Part shown: one piece after another, positions 1 through 9,980 of the stretch | Numbering within the stretch: position 1 is the first letter of the stretch | Layout of the letters: every line of letters begins with the position of its first letter | NCBI GenBank assembly: GCA_003550305.1 | Contig: QKYT01000242.1 | Coordinates: 16,750 to 46,849 of the forward strand | DNA from: Glomus cerebriforme | Lineage: Eukaryota > Glomeromycota > Glomeromycetes > Glomerales > Glomeraceae | Length of the DNA stretch: 30,100 bases | Direction: 5' to 3' | Translations under genes and position numbers: made by a program | Notes under the pieces: generated by a model | Told to the model about the DNA's origin: nothing | The model's database searches: none | Seen by the model: only the letters and a program-made list of their open reading frames with translations

Positions 1-700
1 TTATCTTATATATAATTACATTTTATCTGTTTTTTTTTAGCGAATAAGTTAAGTTTATTGAGTAAAAATTACATTTGTAAAATGACAACTACCTAGCAGG
101 AACTTTAATTGAGATACATCCTCTTATTCCACTCTGAGGCAGAAATGTGTCACTTGTTACACTTATATCATATAGGTCCTTAGAGTGAGACTATGCTATC
201 AAGTCTTTTTAGATAATATATACTCTGAATTTTCCCCATATTTTAGTACTAGAGACTAATAAACAACCCTTTAACCTACCAAATCTCTTCTTAAAAGCAA
301 TACCTTTCATCTAGCTTACTTGAATCTTTATATTTTATCTGTTTATTATTATTAAATACTAATATTTTAAAATTATAAAATTAAAATATATTTTTTATAA
401 TAATTATTATATACTAATTACTATTACTAATATAAACATTTTATATTATAAATAACCAATAATATAATATATCATATTATATTATATTTGCATATTGTAT
501 ATTATGATTAATAAATATAATTAAAAATTTGATAAAAATTTTTTTTTTCATAAATCTTCATTTTCTTTATAGTATATTATTATAATAATAATATAAACAA
601 AAAAAAATCAGTTATAAATAATGAAGTAAAATATAAAATTTGTAATTAATAAACAAAAAATTTATATATTTTTTATATAAATATTGCAATATATTTTAAT
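1..700. other. AT-rich intergenic DNA, no gene seen
   Basis: Long A/T runs and short TA-rich words dominate. I see no open frame longer than a few dozen codons and no recognisable protein motif on either strand. It ends where the left terminal repeat of the pogo-like element starts. Confidence 0.6.
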
Positions 701-1663
701 TACCATATCATTCTGAAATTAAACAACATTTTTTTTGCTATAAAATTGTTTAATTTTAAGTACTTCTCATTTTTGTAAAAAATTTAAAAGAAAAATGAAA
801 GAAAATTATTAAATTAAAGGCTTCACATATACAGTATAATATAATACAATTTTGTATTAATAAATCAGTTGCGATTAACAAATAAGTCACAATCATTATA
901 ATTATTTGATTCAAATATAAACCGTTCTTTTCTATTTTAAAAACTTTTTACATAATATACTATCACAAAAAAAAATAAAGGTAAAATAGGGTTGTTAATA
1001 AAAATGTTATTAATAAAAAACTGTTAAATAATGCTACAACTCATATTCTATTAAATAAAAGATACAAGTTATTATTTATACTAAAGAAAATGAAATAAAT
1101 AAAACAGCAAAGTTTTTTAAATTTGATAAAGGCATGGTTAGTTATTGGATTAATTCAAATAGTAGATAAATAAATCAAACTAAAATAACAAACAAATTAG
1201 TTTTAATTAAAAATATTTTTACTCAATGATTAAAAAATCCCTATATAATTGGATTATAGAACAAAAGAAGTAGAAATTAGGCATCATATATGCAATTATA
1301 CAAATCAAAATACTAGATACTGTATTTTAAGAAAACCTATTATGATAAATCTTTATGAAAATTTAATAAATAAATTTAAAATATTAACTTGCTGAATGTT
1401 TGCATTTATGAAAAGATATAATTTATCCTAATGGTGGCTCATAAAAATTCTATTATAAACTAATAAATTGTTAAAAAACTTTTAAGAGTTTATCATTCAT
1501 CTTAGAACTAAGAAATTATTTAAGTTATCTAATATTCTTAATATAAATAAAACTCCTATTTGATTTAACATGACAGGAAACTTTACTATTGATAATAAAG
1601 GTAAAAAACAATTCAAATTCATGAAATTTGCAATAAAAAAAACTGATTTACAGTTATTTTAAC

Positions 1664-2175
1664 CACTAGTCAAAAACTGATCTATCTTACAAATATCTTA
1701 TATATATTGGGTACCCAATATGTATACTATAGAATTAAAAAATACAATTTATTAATTATTTCACTATCCAGTGATTATAAAAAGATGAAATATAGTTCAT
1801 TCGATTTGCCTCACTAAAAAAGCATATCGAATGGTACTAATTTCACATTTCTAGGTATGATAGATGTCGAGATATTTGACAAATTGGCATTTTTTATTTA
1901 TTTTTTTACGATTTATCAAATATCTCAGCATCTATCATACCTAGAAATGCAAAATTAGTACCATTCGATACGTCTCAATGAGACGAATCAAATGAGTTAT
2001 ATTTTATCTTTTTATGATTACTGGATAGCGAGATAATTAATAAATTGTATTTTTTTTAATTCTATAGTATATATATTAAATACCCAATATATAGCAGATT
2101 TTTTGCATTTTGGATATCTAATATTTATAAGTTATCTGTAAGTTATCTATAAGATAGATCAGTTTTTGACCAGTG
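1664..2175. mobile_element. Foldback (long inverted repeat) element nested in the pogo copy
   Basis: The left arm begins CACTAGTCAAAAACTGATCT and the reverse complement of the right arm begins CACTGGTCAAAAACTGATCT. Inverted similarity continues almost to the centre (about 1895-1915): CATTTCTAGGTATGATAGAT-like text is mirrored at about 1930-1950, so the whole 512 bp could form one hairpin. No protein is encoded. The right arm holds a near-perfect palindrome, TCGTCTCAATGAGACGA-like, near 1971-1986. The insertion interrupts the transposase between its FTVILT and ILPICIFK blocks. A clean target duplication was not resolved, so the exact ends may be off by a few bases. Confidence 0.7.
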
Positions 2176-2748
2176 AATAAAATTTTACCAATTTGTATTT
2201 TTAAAGAAAAATAGCTACTACATAATAAACAGATTTCATCTGGCATTATTATTTAATTTATTTTAGCAAAATGGGTGAATAGATGTTCAATTAATGAAAA
2301 AATATGTTGATTATATTAACACTTGGAGATCAATAATACTTTAACAATAATAATATACAATTTTTTCAGAAAATATCTTGAAAAATCAGTTAAAATCAAA
2401 TTTTTTGATAATGGTATTAATTTGGAAATTATTTTTGATAGTTTAACCAGCATATGCTAATTATTATTTAATATAATAATTAATAAATTATTTAAAGATA
2501 ATCTTTATAAAAAATAGTATATATAGATGATAGAAAGTAATGCTAGAATAATTATATCAGAAAATCTTTGCCGTGCTAAACTATTTGATATTTATAGGTA
2601 GATTAAACGTATTTAGAAAGTAATTTCAGATAAAATAGTTATTAGATCTTTTAAAACTTATAAGATTTTAACTTTTTTGAATAGATCAGATGATAAAATT
2701 ACTAATGATGAAAATTCTGGTGATAATATTAGTAATAATGATATTAAT

Positions 2749-3070
2749 TACCGTATAGTTCCGAAATTAAGCACACTTTTTTTGTTATAGGGATGCTTAA
2801 TTTCGGTGTATAATTTTTTTAAAAAAATCATATTTATATTAATTTTGTATTTAGGATATCTTGTGTTCCAGTGATTAAAAATTAATGTAATTTAGCTCAT
2901 TGGATTCGTCTCAATGAGAGGAATCCAATGGTAGTTATTTCATATCTCTAGAATAAATATTGGCCGAGATATCATAAATTTATTATCAAAAGAGTGCTTA
3001 TTTTTGGGTTATTTCTTATATGTAAAGATGCTTATTTTCAGGTAATGCTTAATTTTGGAACTATACAGTA
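2749..3070. mobile_element. pogo-derived MITE with TA target duplication
   Basis: Termini are TACCGTATAGTTCCGAAATT at the left and TACTGTATAGTTCCAAAATT as the reverse complement of the right, with TA at both outer edges. Removing the element together with one TA restores an uninterrupted acidic reading frame of the host transposase (NNDINYDNDNEF), which supports exact insertion with TA duplication. Its ends and subterminal sequence align with the ends of the surrounding pogo element (701 and 3337), so both probably respond to the same transposase type. It encodes nothing itself. Confidence 0.8.
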
Positions 3071-3337
3071 TGATAATGATAATGAATTTAATGATGTTAG
3101 TGATAGTAGTAATATTTAATAATGAATAATAATAATCATAATAATTTTATTATAAATTTTTACAAAATATAATAAAAAAAATGTATTTATTTATTATATC
3201 TAATATTTTTAATATTTTTTTATGATATTTATTAATTTTTATTACATGAATTTATGTGTTATTTATTTTTAAAACTATAATAATTAGAAGATTGCTTATT
3301 ATTTTTAGGTATTATTTAATTTTAGAATGATATGATA

Positions 3338-4129
3338 CTTTTATAATTTAAATATCAAAAAGCCAATAATTAGTAAAATTTAAAAAAATAAAAAAGAATA
3401 GTTTTTTATAATAAATACTTTAATTTTAATTTATAGGAATTATAAAGTAAAGTATTCTTTACTTGAATAAGTACTTTTTATTTAAAAAATATTGAGAATA
3501 TAGGCATTAGCTTGGTAGTATCCATGAATCAAAATTTGAAAAAATATTGTACAATAACATCAAAACTGCTTTTTAATCTTGCTAATAAATATAAAGACTT
3601 GCAAGACATATATTAAAGTAAAAAAAGCTAGTGAACAAGTATACTAAGTAAAACAAAGGTGAATATTTGCTAATATAAAAAATAAGATTAGCCAGTTAAA
3701 TATATTTAATACTAAGTTTAAATTCTAAATTACTTTTGAATAGATAATCTATAATGAGTTTGAAGCTAAAATAAAATCACTCAAATCTTTGATTAAAATA
3801 CTAAAAAGAAAAATAACTTTGATATAAAAAGTATTATTCTTTAATAAGATTATGAGTTACTTTCTTATTTTATCTCTTTTATACTTATACTGTACAGTAT
3901 ATCGATCATAATTAATCAGACAATTAAATGACCAATGAATTATAATGCCTATTTATTAATTTTTTTAATTTAAAAATTAACTTTTTATAGATCTTATCTA
4001 ACTGTTTGACAAAAGTCTTACCATAATTTAATGTATATTTATCAGGGATTTGGCCTTTCAAAATACAAAAAATTAAAATTAAATAATAAAAAGATTATAT
4101 ACATAAATTTGATTACAAACTAATGATTC
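3338..4129. other. AT-rich stretch without a supportable gene
   Basis: A weakly coherent plus-strand reading exists around 3520-3600 (SMNQNLKKYCTITSKLLFNLANKYKDL after allowing shifts), but it is lysine/asparagine-rich and full of stops. I cannot assign it and would not call a gene here. Confidence 0.4.
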
Positions 4130-4490
4130 TTATCCTCGCTGCTATATTATTAACTTTATCTGAAGATTTTTCTTTTGATTTTAATCTTTTTTCAGATTAT
4201 TCTATTAGTAAAGGATTAGTAATTAATCAAGATATACAAATTTATCAATATTATTTAAATTCACCTTAGAAAATTTTATTCTCTTTATATAGTTTATCTA
4301 TTTTGATTTCAAATATTCCATTTTACTCATGCAATAAGATGTTCTTCTTTTTTACTTGCTAAAGATTACTTTCTAAATTATCTGTTTTTTGTTTCAACTT
4401 AATTACTATTAATTTTCTCTATATAATTCATCTTGAAGTTAGCTATTTTCAGTTTTCAACTTATTGATTTCTATTATAAATTATACAAAT
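4130..4490 (-). pseudogene. Possible decayed coiled-coil ORF of unknown family
   Basis: On the minus strand, Lys/Glu/Leu-rich stretches can be read with stops between them. One near 4300-4420 includes LKQKTDNLESNL and KIDKLYKENKIF. Another near 4135-4190 includes KRLKSKEKSSDKVNNIAA. The heptad-like spacing suggests a former coiled coil, but AT-rich noise can look like this. I do not recognise the family. It could be the downstream part of the remnant at 5545-5880, separated from it by the insertion at 5109-5478. Confidence 0.2.
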
Positions 4491-4689
4491 ACAAATTGAA
4501 TTATATTAAGAAATATATATATATATATTGTTGTATGATAAATTCAATTTACTTACCAAATACCACTTCTTTTTCATGACCTGAAATTTGACAACTCTTT
4601 GGTACATTGATATTTAGATATCTTTTAATAATATCTGATATTAGTCACATTATAACAGATTGTTGAAATAAAAAAGAAGATACTGAAGA

Positions 4690-5060
4690 TATATTATTTT
4701 ATATATTAATTTGAAGTAATAATGATAAGGTTATAATGATTTTAGGTTGAGATATGTTAAAGGTATTTGACTTATCAAGCTAAAATATCTGCTAGTACAA
4801 AGAGCCTAAAAGATTCTGAAATTTGTGATCTATTAGAATTAGATAATATAGGTTGAAATAATATTAATGAAAATATTGGTAAAGGCAAATTATTTTGTGA
4901 TGTAGTATTGAGATTGGATGATATAAATTAAGATGACATTGATAATATTGATGAAGATAGATTATTTTGTGATGTATTAGGATGGGATTATATTGATGAA
5001 AGTGGATTATTTTATAGTGGTTGAGATGATAAAATTTTTTGTGAGATATTTTTATTTTCA
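4690..5060 (+). other. Acidic low-complexity, GAT-rich stretch
   Basis: The plus strand shows degenerate repeats of GATGATATTGATGA-like words, with the reading LFCDV occurring twice (about 4890 and 4962). It gives Asp/Ile/Asn-rich peptide text broken by stops. The complementary open frame (4864-5061, minus) is His/Ile/Tyr-rich low complexity and looks like a by-product. It may be a decayed acidic linker; no domain is recognisable. Confidence 0.25.
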
Positions 5061-5108
5061 AAATTTATTTTCAAAATATTTTTTTATAAAAAAAAAGAAA
5101 GAAAATAA

Positions 5109-5478
5109 GGGTATGGTACGAAATCCCAAAACTCAAAATCCCAACAGGCCAAAATCCTGACACTCGAAATCCCAAAAACCAAAATCCTGACAGGGTCAAA
5201 ATCCCGACAGGTACGAAATCCTGAAAAATTGGCCCGCATTAAGCATTAATGTTGATCGGAACTATAATTCGTGATTTATTAAACTTCTGAAAAAAAATCC
5301 CGAAACTTAATTCTGGGCGGCATTAAAGCTTAATGCGGGCCAATTTTGGAATTTTGTACCTGTCGGGATTTTGACCCTGTCAGGATTTTGAGTTTCAGGA
5401 TTTTGTACCTGTCGGGATTTCGAGTGTCGGGATTTTGGCCTGTCGGGATTTTGAGTTTCAGGATTTTGGACGGCACCC
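5109..5478. mobile_element. Non-autonomous inverted-repeat element with perfect 8-bp TSD
   Basis: The 370-bp element runs from GGGTATGGTAC to GGACGGCACCC. It is flanked on both sides by the identical 8-mer GAAAATAA (5101-5108 and 5479-5486). The arms (about 5109-5250 and 5313-5478) are inverted copies, each built of degenerate 15-22 bp units of the type CCTGTCGGGATTTTGA. The centre carries GGCCCGCATTAAGC and its inverted copy (about 5231-5244 and 5328-5341). An 8-bp duplication fits hAT, P or Merlin-type transposases; the ends do not match a canonical hAT end well. The open frame inside it (5307-5528, minus; repeated QNPETQNPDR) is only the repeat read through and should not be called a gene. 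Confidence 0.8.
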
Positions 5479-5544
5479 GAAAATAAATAGTATAATAAAC
5501 AAAAATTTATTGTTTTTGATTTAATCATGCCTTATGAGCATCTA

Positions 5545-5880
5545 TATAAAATATAGCTTAGCTGGAATATAATACTTCTTAGTAAATAGAATTAAATACT
5601 AGCTTTTTTTCTGTCTTCTCAACTTGCATTTTCAGATTCTTGATGTAATTTCTTATTTATATTAACTCATTTTCTATGTTTTGCTTCTATATCTCACATG
5701 AATTTCTCAAAGGTCCTTTTATTATAATCAAGTAGATGTTGGGTTAGCACTTTATATTTATTTATGATCTTTTCTTTCTCATAATCATAGATGATACTAT
5801 TGGTCTAAGCATCATTATCTGTAACATAAATATGTAGCAATGCTGGAAAGACATTACATTCTGGCCAACTTTAAAAATGC
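5545..5880 (-). pseudogene. Decayed ORF of unknown family
   Basis: Minus-strand reading from about 5880 gives ECNVFPALLHIYVTDNDA, then YEKEKIINKYKVLTQHLLDY, then Lys/Glu-rich text with stops (FEKFM.DIEAKHRK, NINKKLHQESENAS). The amino-acid composition is protein-like and the frame changes little, so this was probably coding once. I do not recognise the family; the second half looks like a coiled coil. Confidence 0.3.
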
Positions 5881-5975
5881 AATATTTTTTTTCTGATTTA
5901 TAGTATAGATTTTGGTATAATATTTATTTAAACTTTGTCTATTCTATATCCTTATATCATATGATAAGTATATAC

Positions 5976-7809
5976 TAGAGATGGCATGTGATTTAAAAAA
6001 TGATGTTTTAAAATAGTTATTTTTTATTTTAAAATGTTTTTTTGTTTGTTTTAAAATATTAATTGATGATCATTATAATAAATAATGTAATTATATTCTA
6101 ATGAATAATTGTATTTCTAAGCAATCTTTTTGTATTTTTAAGCAACTTTTTTTGTATTTATAAGCAATCTTTTTACAGTTCTAAGTAATCTTTTAAATTA
6201 TGTCTCATGAAAGGTGACTATTAGAAGATATTTGTAAGCACTTTAAAAAAATTGCAGAGATTAATGAACATGGTTGAAAAATACCTTATCAAAAGTATAA
6301 CTATTGTGGAAGTGATACTATTGATTTAATTAATTAATTAAATGATCATTTGATAAAATGTAAAAGTCTTTCATATAATTTAAAAGATTCTTTAAGTCTT
6401 ATTACTTCAAAAAATTAAACTAATATTTCAGATCTAACAAGTTCAGAAAAGCTATCATCTGACAAAATAGATGCAAATAAAAAGTTAGCAAAATTCTTTT
6501 ATTTAACTGATATTCCTTTTACAGCAATTAAAAGTTCTATTAGCTTGATTTTATTAAAAAAATATAGCCAGCTTACATTAGCCCAAATCACTACAATTTG
6601 GCTAATAATTTATTAGATGCAGAATATCAAATACTATTACTCTAGTTCAATTCATTGATACTCGTTAAGGAACTTGTTGAGATGATCTTCAAATATCTGT
6701 TATGTAACCTAAAATTAGTTCAAAAATTTCACAAGATCTTTGAAAGTAAATTTTAGGCTATTCATTATGGGAAAGAAAACTTAAATGCTTTATCCTCTTT
6801 TTTAATACCATTCATCAGACTTATATAATTATTTAAATCTGATACATCATTACTTTTTAATGTATATAATGAATGGCAAAAACTTTCAGATTCAGTTAAT
6901 GCACAAGAATTAGATTCAGATTTCAAAATGAAAGTTTATGATTTAATTAACAAATGGTTTGAATTTGCTTTTCATCCTGCAATAGCAATTGCAAATCTTT
7001 TGGATCTAAAGTAATATTATATTTCTTGTAAAATTTTTTGACTTTTATAAATAATAATATAAATTATTGTGTTTTTAGTTTTCATGATGAATCTTCAGAA
7101 CCAGATAATTTTGAGATCATTATACCATATCTTGAAAAAGTTTATACATTTGAATATGCAGCACATGTACTGTAAGAATTATAAATGCTTTGTTGATAAT
7201 TGTTAATAATTTCTAATACATTCTATTATTTACATTAATAGATTTATGAAGTAATGAAAAATATATTGCTAAAACTGATGAATTTTCTGGAGCATTACTT
7301 TGGGCATCCATTAAATACTTAAGTTTAATTAGTTGGTGAAAGTCAAATTTACAAATAAATTTTCTATTGTAGTTGAACTTGCCTATCAGATCCTTTTAAT
7401 TTCAACTTCTTCAGACGTAACTGGTCTAATTTTGGATTTATCCATAGTAAACTTTGTGCATATTTAAATAATGATAGGGTGAAAAACTTGTAACTCTTTA
7501 CTAGAACTTAAGAGAAAAGATATTAGTGAAGATATTTGATTTGAAAATGATGAAAATTAAATGATTTTTATTAAAAAGATGTATGATATAATAAATTACG
7601 AATATTAAACTTAAAATTTTATTATAAATAATAAAGTTGCTCATAATCACTGATAAAAAACATGCATAATTAAGAAAAAACAATGAATTCTCTAATTATG
7701 CATGTTACCAATCTGCTAATTATCTGCCATAGTCAATGTTTTAAAACAATTTTTAAAATATGTTTTAAAATACTAAAATTATTTTAAAACATGTTTTTTG
7801 CTATCCCTA
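5976..7809 (+). mobile_element. Decayed full-length hAT transposon
   Basis: The ends are TAGAGATGGCA on the left and TAGGGATAGCA as reverse complement on the right, close to the common hAT terminus TAGGGATGGCAA. The flanking 8-mers are GTATATAC (5968-5975) and GCATATAC (7810-7817), an 8-bp target duplication with one C/T difference. Subterminal regions on both sides repeat the short palindrome-like word TTTTAAAA in GTTTTAAAAT/ATTTTAAAAC contexts (6003-6057 and 7738-7792), as expected for subterminal binding sites. The interior is a hAT transposase pseudogene on the plus strand. The length is 1834 bp. Confidence 0.85.
6200..7560 (+). pseudogene. hAT transposase pseudogene (BED finger + dimerisation domain)
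   Basis: From an ATG at 6200 (MSHER) the frame gives a BED-finger-like region around 6285-6375: YNYCGSD ... HLIKCKSL, where one cysteine of the expected C-x2-C reads as tyrosine. About 6470-6540 gives KIDANKKLAKFFYLTDIPF, the usual hAT block after the finger. 6660-6680 gives TR*GTC*DDL, matching the TRWGT motif with Trp codons turned to stops. Two probable introns are visible, roughly 7012-7079 and 7169-7240. The C-terminal block at about 7285-7490 (FSGALLWASIKYL, then NWSNFGFIHSKLCAYLNNDR) is the hAT dimerisation signature N-W-S-x-F-G-x-I-H-S-K. In-frame stops throughout make it inactive. Identification is from known family motifs. Confidence 0.8.
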
Positions 7810-7952
7810 GCATATACAATAAAAAATTAAGATTGTACATGTTATATTTTATTACTTTACCAAGAAAAATATTACACTAATTATTACTACATATATCATG
7901 TGAATTAATAAAAATAATATTTATCATTTATAAATCTGAAATATTATATTTA

Positions 7953-9660
7953 TTATTTATTTTTCTTTGGTGTATTAGATGCTTTAGCAAGAGTTACAGC
8001 TCTAGGTGGAGTAGAAGGGCATGAAGAAGGTTGTGTAATCTTTTGTAAAAATGATTCATCTTCAGATTCATTTTTTAACACTTGAATGCAATGTTGAACT
8101 CAGATTTTTGCTTAAATAATAGATGAAATTAAAAGAATGAGCTCCATTACATTGCCAAGATGTAAAGGAATATTTCTTGTTAGTTCTTTTCTGAGATGTA
8201 AATATGAACCACCTCCATAATCCATCAGAAGCTGTTATAATTGAAGATACGAATGCAACAAGCCAACAATTTCTATTTTCTTGACTATTGCTTTATTATA
8301 TTCAACCATACCTGATTATTGTTGAAATATGTTTTTCAGAAGTTTTACAAGTTTCAATGAGTTGCCTATATTTTTCCTATCATGAGGACCTTGGCATATT
8401 TTCATAACCATACTCGTAATTATTGATTGTGTTTTGAAATATTCTATCAATACGGTATCCAAATGCCTTTCTCTGGTCCTTTATCTTATACATCTAATCA
8501 TCATTCTTTTGGTTACTTGATGCAATACTACATGACTCTCCACAAATAAGTTCTATTTCAGGAATATTTAGAAATAACTTATCAATCAATATGCCCCAAA
8601 CATTGATCGCATACCATCCCTCTGTGCTAATCGATTCTTTGATGAGTCATATTCATCAAAAAAGTATGAAAAAACTTGATGCACATATTGGAAATCAAAG
8701 TATTATTCTCTATCATATGTTGTTTTAACCAAGATTCCATAATATATATTCGCATTTCTGAAGAGGTCTTCTTTTTGATTGTAGCTCAGCAAATACTTTG
8801 CAAGATTATCATCAATAGCCGGTAAAGTTTTCTTATTGGTATCTGTGATTTTTTTTCACTTAGTCTCATTAAATAAATTTTTGATATTGTTATCTGATGT
8901 ATCAATAATGAAAGAATAGACTGATTGCTCATATTCCAATTTTGACACATATATATAGAGAACATCTTTCATATTTCTTTCCAAAGATAAGTACCATTTA
9001 CTTTCTTCCCTAATTTTTTGGAATGTTGTTTTATAAGAAAGGTTAATTGCACGTGTAATAACTGTGTGATCTTAATCTTCTAAATCTGTTCCTGTTATGT
9101 CACTTGTTTCATAAAATTCACTATCAGATTCTTGATTTCTTAGATTTTTCATTCTCCTTTTAGATGGATTGTGATATAATTTCCGTTTCAAAGATTTTAT
9201 AGCTATTATTCCACAGCATAAAAAAGGTTAAATATACAATTCAACATGTAATGTAAAATAAGTTTTATTTTATTACCAGTAGAGGTAGTAACTTCTTTCA
9301 TATCTGTGTTGCATATATCTTCGATTAATGATCTGGTCATGTGATATTTCTAATAGAATTCTCATCATGATTAAGACTATTGCAATGTAATCATTTTTAA
9401 GTTTCACCTCTAATGCTTGTAACATGTTTGACAATTTTATTTTGCAAAACATTATTGTACAGAATTCTATTTCATCCTCTTTTAGTTTTAATCCATCTAC
9501 AAAACACCTTACTCTTTGTGAGGAGCATGACTTTTCAAAGCTTGATAATAATTTCCTTGCTCTTTTTTTTGCATTTTTATGAATATGAATGTTTTGCTCA
9601 TCACTGAACTTTTGTAGTACTGAATATACTTCTTCTTTTAGAGTTTCAAACAGATTAGCA
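7953..9660 (-). pseudogene. Decayed multi-exon orphan gene with GESCSxAS...KN...GYRID motif
   Basis: A coherent protein can be read on the minus strand in order. About 9640-9300: FETLKEEVYSVLQKFSDEQN onward to LKNDYIAIVLIMMRILLEIS. Then LIEDICNTDMKEVTTST up to a probable intron (about 9205-9273, GTAATAAAAT...). About 9175-8880: RNQESDSEFYETSDITGTDL and INLSYKTTFQKIREESKWYL. 8570-8400: ELICGESCSIASSNQKNDD, KAFGYRIDRIFQN, NNYEYGYEN. 8340-8090: EYNKAIVKKIEIVGLLHSYL, LHLRKELTRNIPLHLG. A Pro/Lys tail (SNTPKKNK) ends at TAA 7953-7955. Stops at several points mark it as decayed. I believe this belongs to a large Mucoromycota/Glomeromycota family of unknown function; the D...E-x-x-x-E pattern after GYRID could hint at a PD-(D/E)XK-like fold, which is inference only. 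Confidence 0.55.
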
Positions 9661-9980
9661 GATAATTCACATTTGATTCAACATATTCTAGTATGAAAAT
9701 AATTGACCATTCTTTAATTCCATATATTAATTCACAATTGATTCGAACATTTTGACAAGATTGTGTAGTTGAAATGCGATTTTATAAAATCACGTGAAGA
9801 AGTAATCAAATCACATAACACTGTAGGATTTTTGTGTCATATTTTCTTTTTTAGTATGGTCTTTCTTATCTAGTTTATGCACGTCCTGTCTGTACACTGT
9901 ATATACTGTATAAGTTTATATCAAACACATATACTTTTTTATTTAACAAGCTCAAATGAACTTAAGTTTTGCAAGTCAAG
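9661..9980. other. Intergenic stretch
   Basis: No gene is supported. The minus-strand sequence just above 9660 may hold more of the decayed orphan gene (NVE/CELSANLF-type text), but frames break. Around 9880-9915 are short TA/GTAC palindromic words (TGTACACTGTATATACTGTA). Confidence 0.4.

Larger units (their letters stand above)
1086..3119 (+). pseudogene. pogo/Tigger-like transposase pseudogene (CENP-B type HTH + DDE)
   Basis: Pieces of one protein can be read in order across frames. Near 1086-1170 is an N-terminal helix-turn-helix-like stretch (NKTAKFFKFDKGMVSYWI). At about 1534-1605 is the first catalytic block, read as INKTPI*FNMTGNFTI, where the family typically has MDETPVWFDMAG. After the nested element, 2190-2215 gives ILPICIFKEK (family-like LPP..IFKGK). 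2640-2745 gives VIRSFKTYKILTFLNRSDDK, like the family's I..SFK.C.I.NALDG.EDD. An acidic tail (DNDNEFNDVSDSSNI) ends at a TAA at 3117-3119. Many stops and frameshifts make it non-coding, and most replacements against the family motif are explained by G-to-A changes. The assignment rests on remembered family motifs; CENP-B/jerky-like is the same fold. Confidence 0.75.
701..3337 (+). mobile_element. Decayed full-length pogo/Tigger-type (Tc1/mariner superfamily) DNA transposon
   Basis: The left end at 701 reads TACCATATCATTCTGAAATT and the reverse complement of the right end at 3337 reads TATCATATCATTCTAAAATT. These are imperfect terminal inverted repeats including the TA dinucleotide expected as target duplication in this superfamily, and similarity continues inward for some ten more bases. 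Between them lies a broken transposase reading frame (1086-3119, plus strand) with pogo/Tigger hallmarks. Two other inverted-repeat elements are nested inside (1664-2175 and 2749-3070). Without the nested copies the element would be about 1.8 kb. The mismatches between the two ends are all C/T or G/A transitions. The element is clearly inactive. Confidence 0.75.

Noticed and set aside
4864..5061. 65-codon minus-strand frame rich in His, Ile and Tyr
   Set aside because: Low-complexity complement of a GAT-rich acidic stretch; no domain and no homolog-like motif.
5307..5528. 73-codon minus-strand frame with repeated QNPETQNPDR
   Set aside because: It is the short tandem unit of the foldback element read through and runs across the element boundary; no independent protein signal.
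7501..7683. 60-codon hydrophobic minus-strand frame
   Set aside because: Antisense to the 3' end of the hAT pseudogene; AT-rich DNA readily gives Ile/Phe-rich frames.
9413..9607. 64-codon plus-strand frame, Leu/Phe-rich
   Set aside because: Antisense shadow of the coherent minus-strand orphan block (FETLKEEVYSVLQKF...).
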